A stretch of 64,000 nt of DNA. Origin: Caenorhabditis elegans (Eukaryota > Nematoda > Chromadorea > Rhabditida > Rhabditidae). Under the pieces are notes generated by a model. The model searched no databases and was not told the origin of the DNA. It saw only the letters and a program-made list of their open reading frames with translations. Positions within the stretch are counted from its first letter, which is position 1. Each line of letters starts with the position of its first letter. The translations under genes were made by a program, and so were the position numbers. Location of the stretch: contig NC_003283.11 of the NCBI RefSeq assembly GCF_000002985.6, positions 20,771,501 to 20,835,500 of the forward strand, given 5' to 3'. Positions 57,349 through 64,000 of this stretch are shown here, piece by piece.

Positions 57349-58310
57349 TCGGGCAACCGTGTTTGGTGCTGAAATGTGAATGCGTCGCTTTGGCTCTCCT
57401 GGCAGACGAAAAGAGAGCCGACTGCCAGAGTAGCAGACAGACGGTTATAGACCGAAAGGATTTTGAGGCTCGCAGAACAGCAGAGTAAAGACGCTGAAGA
57501 GAGAGGAGCTCATGTGCTCTTCTCCTCGCTCATGGCTGACGGCTTCGAGGAAAATCGATGAGCTGAAGGCGTTGTGTGAGTGTTTTGTGAGTTTTCATGT
57601 GAGTGTGTTCTCGCACGTCATTTTTTTGGACAAGATGGAGGAAGATGAAGAAGAAAAAACTGAAAGGAGGTCTAAAGCTCTTCTATTCGTTTCTATGATT
57701 AATACTTGGAAGTATAAAAAACAGGATATATTATGGGGTTTCAAAGATTTTGAGGACAACGATTATTGTACAAACAATTAATTTATTTTAAAATGAAACA
57801 TTGTTTTTCATCGGATAAACATTGTAAAATGTCACAGCCTGTTTTTAACCATGTTCCATGTTCCATGTTGTTGTTGTGAAATAACTTGTAGTAATTCGCA
57901 AGTAAATTCACCCATGTTGGTTACGCAAATGTTGACTTTTTGAACATGTAATAAGTTCATCTGTTCAAACTATTAACTTTTTGAACTTTCCTTTGTAATC
58001 TCAGTTATCTTATCATTAAGTTTACAAGGTCTTCCGTTAATTCTTTACAAAGAAAAAAAATTAACCACCTTGATTGTAAGATTGAAAATTAAAAAAAAAC
58101 GCAAGTGAAAATATCAATTTTCATCAAATTTAAGAAAATAATTAAAGTAAAGTTTTTTGTAACATCACAATTGTATTGACTACTCACATTGATCTTTGTG
58201 GAAGTGTTATGGATACGTACTACCGTGGGAACAAGCTGGGTTCTACTAATCTCAAAACTTATTTTATGTTTACATTTTGACTCGAGAGTCCTTCTTGACT
58301 ATACTTTATT
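57349..58310. other. Divergent promoter region, sbt-1 / num-1
   Basis: This is mostly AT-rich. A GC-richer, purine-rich stretch at 57390-57640 upstream of sbt-1 contains an open frame (57512-57781) that I do not accept, for lack of splice partners or motif. No other gene is seen. Confidence 0.45.
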
Positions 58311-61300
58311 ATGAATTGGATAGTTCATCAGCAAGGTTCATCGAACACTATGTTTTACAAGTGTCGTCCGCCAATAGAGTTTAGATTTCACAAACAAACT
58401 ATTCTTGGTTTAAAGTATGATGGTCTGGATCGCAGTTCAAGAAGTGCCACCTCTACAATATGGGTTTACGATAAATGCGGTGAGTTTTGGAAAAATAGTA
58501 TTTTCCTGGTATCTTTAATAGTTTACACGCTAAGCAATGTGCTAATTTCAAACCTGCTATCTCAAATACTCGTGAGCAAAGTTAAAGTTCCATCCGTACA
58601 TGTTGCTAATTCAAAATGATCATTGACGTCTGCAACGACTTATTTCCCTACAAAATTTCCGTATTTCTCCCTCTATCACACGTAAGAAAAAGGGGTTGTC
58701 TATAGTATGACCTCCTTTATCAACGGCGATAACAGTCGGAAATCGGGTGAAAAGGAGGCGGAACATTCAGTTTCTGCACAAATCAGCTATTTTTGTCGCG
58801 ATACTCTGAATATTTTTTGGCACTGATTGTAAAAAATTAATTTCGCACATTCGTTAACAAGTTTTTTTTTCAGAATTCGACAATATGATTGTTCCGTTTA
58901 TGAGGCATAGACCAAGAAATTGGGATCAAGAGTCTAGATATACTGCACCGAGATTGATGTTGTGTGATACAGTAAGTGGTCATACTAAAGTTCGGATTCG
59001 AGATATAGGGTTTTAAGAAATATAACAAAAGTTTCTGAAAATATAGAATTTTATCAATGGTGAGAAGCATGATGTTGCACACGATTAGTTGAACAGTGAC
59101 TTGACATTTTGATGCCTGCGTGACAGGTATGCCAGGTATGAGATGTTAGGTTTTAATTTTTAATCATACACAAAATGTTGAAAAATTCATTTTTCACTGC
59201 ACGAAATAAAATTTGCTTTCCAACCATTTCGTTTTAGTAGACTAATTTTCATATTATAATGTATGCTTTAAACAAAAAGTATACTGTAAACAAAAATTTG
59301 TTAGAATTGTTTTTTTAATTCAAAACATTTTTTTGACAAATTTTTCGAAAACTTTTTCATGTCGGAATTCGGCGGAACAACTTTTCTAAGAATAGGATTT
59401 TAACAGAATACGTTGAAAAACAAACGCTAAAAACTCCTAGAACATTTATGAAAAATTATAGGAATCTCTTTTTTTATATTTCAGTAAAAAATTTTAAAAA
59501 ATCAGGTAAAAACTTTTTTAGAGGAGGACTAACGATTTTGAAAGTAGACCCAAAATGAGCTCAAATGAGCAAATGTTTTACAGTGCATTTTTTTCCAACT
59601 TCTACGACTTTAAAGGCGCGCGCATTTTCGCGCAATGTTCTCGCCACGCGCATTCCATTGAATTGTTGAGCGCGTGGCGAGACCAATGACGGGGCCATTT
59701 TGTATAAATGCGCGCGCCTTTAAAGTCGTAGAAGTTGGAAAAAAAAACACTGTAATGAAACTTCTCAAAAGTGTTTCAAAAATGATTCAAAATTTCGAAA
59801 AAAATACACTGCTTTTAAATAGCTAAAATCTCGAATTGAGAATTATCATCCTTTATTGAATATTTTTGTAGTTTACTCATTTCATTTCGTCGATTAAAGA
59901 ATATTTAAAGCCGATAGGCAACCTATTTCGATGATTTTTGATTACCTATTGGCTTCATATGCACCTTAATCGACGAAATTAAGTGAGATAAACGAAAATA
60001 TTTAATAAAGGACGATAATTCAAAAGTCATCATCGGGCCGCTGCGACTCAGAAAAATGGCCAAAGTTCGAGAATTTAACTAAAAACAGTGTTATTTTTTT
60101 GAAATTTCGAACCGCCGTAAAAAATTTTTGAAACATTTTTCAGAAGCTTTATTATGAAATAATGAATTGTTCATTTGAGCTCATTTTGGGTCTATACGTT
60201 CAAAATCGTCCGAATCGTTAGTCCTCCTTTAAAAGCATCGTAGTTTTTTAAATTCCCTATTGTAGCCCAAGTACAGTATTTCTTAAAGACGCGCATCCTT
60301 CTGGCATTTAACTAAAATTTATCGTTTCGAGACCGGGTACCGTGTTTTCGAAGCGCAAATTAAGACAATTTAGCATCTGAAAAATGATTCTTCACGAAAA
60401 ATAGAAGTGTTCTAAAAGTCCTCGATTTTTATGCAATTCTGTCAAATATCATCGAGAATCACGCCGGCAAAAAGAGGTCATTTGTCTCCGTTTCTATGTG
60501 TATTGGAGACTGTGTACAGGACAGTGAGAAGGCACGGAACTTTCCCTCTACATCTCTGCACTCTCTTGTCTTTTGTACAGTCTCTCGTCGTTTGTCGTGT
60601 TTCTTTTGTGCAATAAGGCTCGGTGCAATGTGATGGAATTGATAAGAGCGACGGGTGGTTTCAGTTTTTGTCCTATTTTGACTGAAATTTCTGTTTTACA
60701 GTCATTGGCTATGAATCATGCATTTTTTGCCAACATAAATTTGAATTGCATCGTAGCGGGTCCCAAACGCGAAATTCTCATACTATCATTTAAAAGTGCT
60801 CTTCATTTTCCATTTATTTTGCCATTTTTTGACCGATTTCTCCCGATATTTTTGACTAATTTTTGATTTTTGTTTCAGATGAGCGCTTCACAGGGAAACG
60901 TATTCACGAGAGGACTGTCGAGAATATCGAGAAGGAAGAAAAAGACAAAGAGTATTCAGAATTCTTTAGTCTCTGAACAGCAACCAAGTTTTGACGCCGC
61001 AATTGTTCCAATGCCAATTCCGAACGATAAAAGGTACTAATTTTTAAAGGAAAAATGTTACAAACAGTTGCCAAGTCTTTTTTATTTATTTAAAATCTTC
61101 AAATTATCTGTTGAGCTCTCCGAAAACTGCAAGTGCGCTCTATTAAACTAGCCAGGCCACACAAATTGAGCTGCTTTCAGGGAAACGAAACGGAAAATAT
61201 CAGCTAAAAAACTGAATTTTCTCATAGTTTTTCTTATTGAAATATTATAATAAAATATTTATTAATATATATAACAAAAGAAGCAAAACATTATTTACAA

Positions 61301-64000
61301 AAATTCAATGTGACACCCCAATAAAAATAAAAAAATTCCACAGATTCCGTTACCCCGTTCTCTCATCTCTCCCCACTCGTGAGGCTCAATTCTTTCACCA
61401 ATTTCCTCGCTAATTTGCCCAATTTTTCATCAATTTTGTTATTGATTTTCGATGGTAATCTGCTTTTTCTAGCAAAATTTTCGAAAACAATGCGAAAAAT
61501 TGATTTTAATGCATTCTAGAACTTAAAATTTGCCGATTTGGTTATTCTTCATGTCGATTTCTATATTTTTAAGTACATTATGTGAATTTTAGCTCAATAT
61601 TCTCAAAAGGGATGGACCGGCTACGGAGATCGCTCAGACTGCCAAAAAAGCGAAGAGATAGGAGTCATGACAGGCATTTGAGTCCAGATGTACGTGAAAA
61701 CCTGTGAAAAATCGATTTTTCCGAAGTTTACTTGGAAATCAGTTTTTATCTTTTATCGGATTTCATCACCATTTTTCCAACCAAGTAACAGTCTGAAATT
61801 CATATAATTTCGACCAAATTTCCGCAAAAAAATCGAGAATTTTTTAAATGTTCTCCAAAAACCTCAAGTTTTCCCCAAAAAATGCTCAATTTTCCAGGTA
61901 ACGGGCGGTTCGAAGACTGAACAGTGGCAGCCAGACGAAGGTGCCGTACGAACGGGTACGTGCTGTTTCAATGTAAAATATCTAGGATCAGTGGAAGTGT
62001 ACGAGTCTCGTGGAATGCAAGTTTGTGAAGGCGCACTGAAATCGCTGAAAGCTTCACGGAGAAAGCCTGTAAAGGCAGTTCTGTACGTGTCAGGAGACGG
62101 ATTACGTGTTGTCGATCAGGGAAACAGTCGAGGACTGTTGGTAGATCAGACTATTGAGAAAGTTTCATTTTGTGCACCCGACAGACAAACTGACAAAGGA
62201 TTCGCGTACATCTGCAGAGATGGAGCATCCAGGCGGTGGATGTGCCATGGATTTTTAGCCACCAAGGAAACGGTAATTTTATTCAGAAAAAACTATTTAT
62301 ATGTTTTATTGGCAGAAAATTCGGGAATTTAGGTAAAAAATTGACAAATCCCACTACTCTTATTGCTAAGAAATCTTTTAAAAAATAGCAAGAAAAATGC
62401 AGAAAATTATGCAAAATTTCCAGGTTTTCCGACAAATTTGGGAAAATGGAGGCAATGAAAGCAGTGAATTTATCAATTTTCGACCTAAATTGCCGAATTT
62501 TCTATAAAAATGCAATATTTTCAGGGCGAACGTCTCTCGCATGCTGTCGGTTGTGCATTTTCAATATGTTTGGAAAAAAAGAAAAGACGAGACGAAGAAA
62601 CAGCTCAAGTAAATGTGCAATCAGCGCAAGAATCAACTTCATCCACTCCACCAAAGGATATATTCCACCCAAATTGGGAGGATAATACATCAGAAGGAAC
62701 TTCAACTCAAAACCCTTCGAATTCCCGTTCAAACCTGGCTTATCAGTCGTTCCGGAAGCACGTTTCAATTGAAGATCGATATTTGGATCCACAATCAGTA
62801 ATTATTAACGAGGTACCGGCATCAAATCATATGGATGAGATTAGAAGGATATCGAAGCCGAGACCAACTGGAAATCCGGCTCTGTTTTTGAGACAGGTTC
62901 GTTTTTTGTGGTGTCAGGTTGTCCCATGTGAGATTCGAGCTGCGAAGACTAGATTTTCAGCCAAAAATAGCTATTTTTAGATCAAAATCCAGCGAGTTTT
63001 CTTTTTTTTATTGGATTCTAAGCTAAAAATTGACAATTTCACCTAAAAACAGCTATTTTTGACTGAAAATCTAGTCTTCCCAGCTTGAGTTTCTCATCGT
63101 ACAACCTGACACCTTGCTTCATTAAAATGGTTTTCAACCTAAAATTATGTGTTTTTTTACGCAAAATCATGACGAAATCCCCAAAACTTGGCTGAAATAC
63201 GAGTTTTCAATTGAAATTCAAATCTTTTCATCTCGAAATTGACGAAAATCATTTAAAAAAAAAAGAAAATTCGCTGGTTTTTGATCAAAAAATTGAAAAT
63301 TTCACCTAAAAATTGCTATTTTTGGCTGATCTCCAAATTTCACATGTGACAACTTGACACCACTTGAAAATTCAAAGTTTCAGGGATCCCTTCGAGCACC
63401 ACCCGATATGCCATCGTCTTCTGATCAATTCAAGCGAAATATGTCGTTAAGGACCGTGTCGAATAATCCAACGGAGAGATCTCCTGAGAAAAAGGTTTGA
63501 TTTTGCATGTTATTTGCGCGTTCTTATTTTTTTATTTTAATTCCAAACTTTCCGCAATGTTTTATGGGAAAAAATCAAGATTTCCTAGGAAAAAATCACA
63601 AATATGGGAAAATTGTTTAAAAACTCGGTAAATGGGTCTTGCCAAGTTTTACGATTTTTGAGTAAAAAATAAGTTTTCTTCCAAAAATGCTCAAATTTTT
63701 TGATAAATTTATGTTTTTTGAGGAAAAATCGCGAAATCGACGGAAATTCAGTTGGAAACATCTATTTTCTGCGATTTTCCGCACTAAACAAATACATTTT
63801 ATTGAGAAAAACGTTGGAAAAACTGTTTTTTAATGTTTTCAAAAAATAAATCTGAAAATTTGCGATTTTTCGCTGATTTTTTTTGATAAAGTTTGTTAAG
63901 TTCTAAACTGAAAAAAACAAAAACTGTATTTTTTTTTCAAAGATTTCCATATTTCTGACACTCAAAACGGCGATCCTTTTCAACGTCATTTGGAAATTTG
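58311..64000 (+). CDS. num-1: NUM-1, Numb-related PTB adaptor protein (3' end outside window)
   Basis: Plus-strand exons join in phase: 58311-58479, 58874-58971, 60879-61033, 61593-61689, 61898-62272, 62525-62896 and 63384-63494, continuing beyond the window. The short form starts at 60879 ([20 protein letters not shown]). The two upstream exons would add an 89-aa N-terminus in phase. The basic region ([16 protein letters not shown]) precedes the PTB domain: [74 protein letters not shown], and [20 protein letters not shown]. This is the Numb PTB, which binds NPxY-type tails and is involved in endocytic trafficking. Downstream is Ser/Thr/Pro-rich. The symbol is recalled. The intron 58972-60878 holds a nested hairpin. 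Confidence 0.93.
59518..60234. repeat. 717-bp hairpin element in num-1 intron, with another hairpin nested inside
   Basis: The outer arms are aggaggactaacgattttga and its mirror tcaaaatcgtccgaatcgtt then agtcctcct, with tagacccaaaatgagctca pairing to tgagctcattttgggtcta. The inner element (59570-59755) is a separate palindrome, ccaacttctacgactttaaa with gcgcgcg arms, inserted in the left outer arm. The register of the outer arm continues on either side of it. Confidence 0.85.

Noticed and set aside
57512..57781. 89-aa open frame upstream of sbt-1
   Set aside because: It has no splice partners, its composition is acidic/Lys-rich, and it lies in the divergent promoter region.
1..64000. CRISPR arrays, prophage, integrons, bacterial insertion sequences
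   Set aside because: The DNA is eukaryotic. The regular repeats seen are hairpin DNA elements or SINE sequence, and no spacer-repeat array exists.

Overview
This is nuclear genomic DNA from a Caenorhabditis nematode, almost certainly C. elegans chromosome V (right arm). The base composition is AT-rich, introns are short with TTTTCAG acceptors, and hairpin DNA-element repeats are dense. Several proteins are recognisable on sight: HIF-1, the receptor guanylyl cyclase GCY-22, the 7B2 homologue SBT-1, NUM-1 (Numb) and a mitochondrial-type branched-chain aminotransferase (BCAT-2). All gene models were spliced by hand from the sequence and checked for reading-frame phase. Gene names are recognised from family knowledge, not searched.

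Layout. 1-4 kb: two minus-strand genes for small secreted proteins. 3.8-9 kb: gene-free upstream region of hif-1 with hairpin repeats and a CT-rich stretch. 9.0-13.4 kb: hif-1 on the plus strand, nine coding exons (719 aa), plus an in-phase alternative last exon. 13.4-18 kb: gene-free, with GC-rich islands. 18.0-19.0 kb: a 76-aa Ala-rich, LEA-like protein. 19.5-20.9 kb: a minus-strand Brinker-type DNA-binding protein. 21-26.7 kb: repeat-rich, with a tRNA-derived SINE flanked by perfect 149-bp direct repeats. 26.7-28.9 kb: a protein tyrosine phosphatase-like gene whose catalytic residues are replaced. 29.7-31.4 kb: bcat-2 (minus). 32.2-33.8 kb: a 1.57-kb near-perfect fold-back. 35.8-40.8 kb: a multi-pass membrane protein with a 2.95-kb first intron, then a small one-TM protein (43.3-44.4 kb) and an extremely Cys-rich secreted peptide (44.7-45.0 kb). 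45.2-47.4 kb: gamma-glutamyltransferase (minus). 48.2-48.6 kb: a possible small minus gene with a GC-AG intron. 48.9-53.5 kb: gcy-22 (minus). 54.2-56.2 kb: a ground-like (Hedgehog-related) secreted protein. 56.3-57.3 kb: sbt-1 (minus, convergent). 58.3 kb to the right edge: num-1 (plus, incomplete).

There is no bacterial-style operon logic. The genes are mostly unrelated neighbours: oxygen sensing (HIF-1), branched-chain amino-acid and glutathione metabolism, chemosensory or neuroendocrine signalling (GCY-22, SBT-1) and endocytic adaptor function (NUM-1). Large introns and intergenic gaps are occupied by at least five families of palindromic elements, several of them nested or sitting at gene boundaries. 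I see no CRISPR, bacterial mobile element, rRNA or intact tRNA gene.
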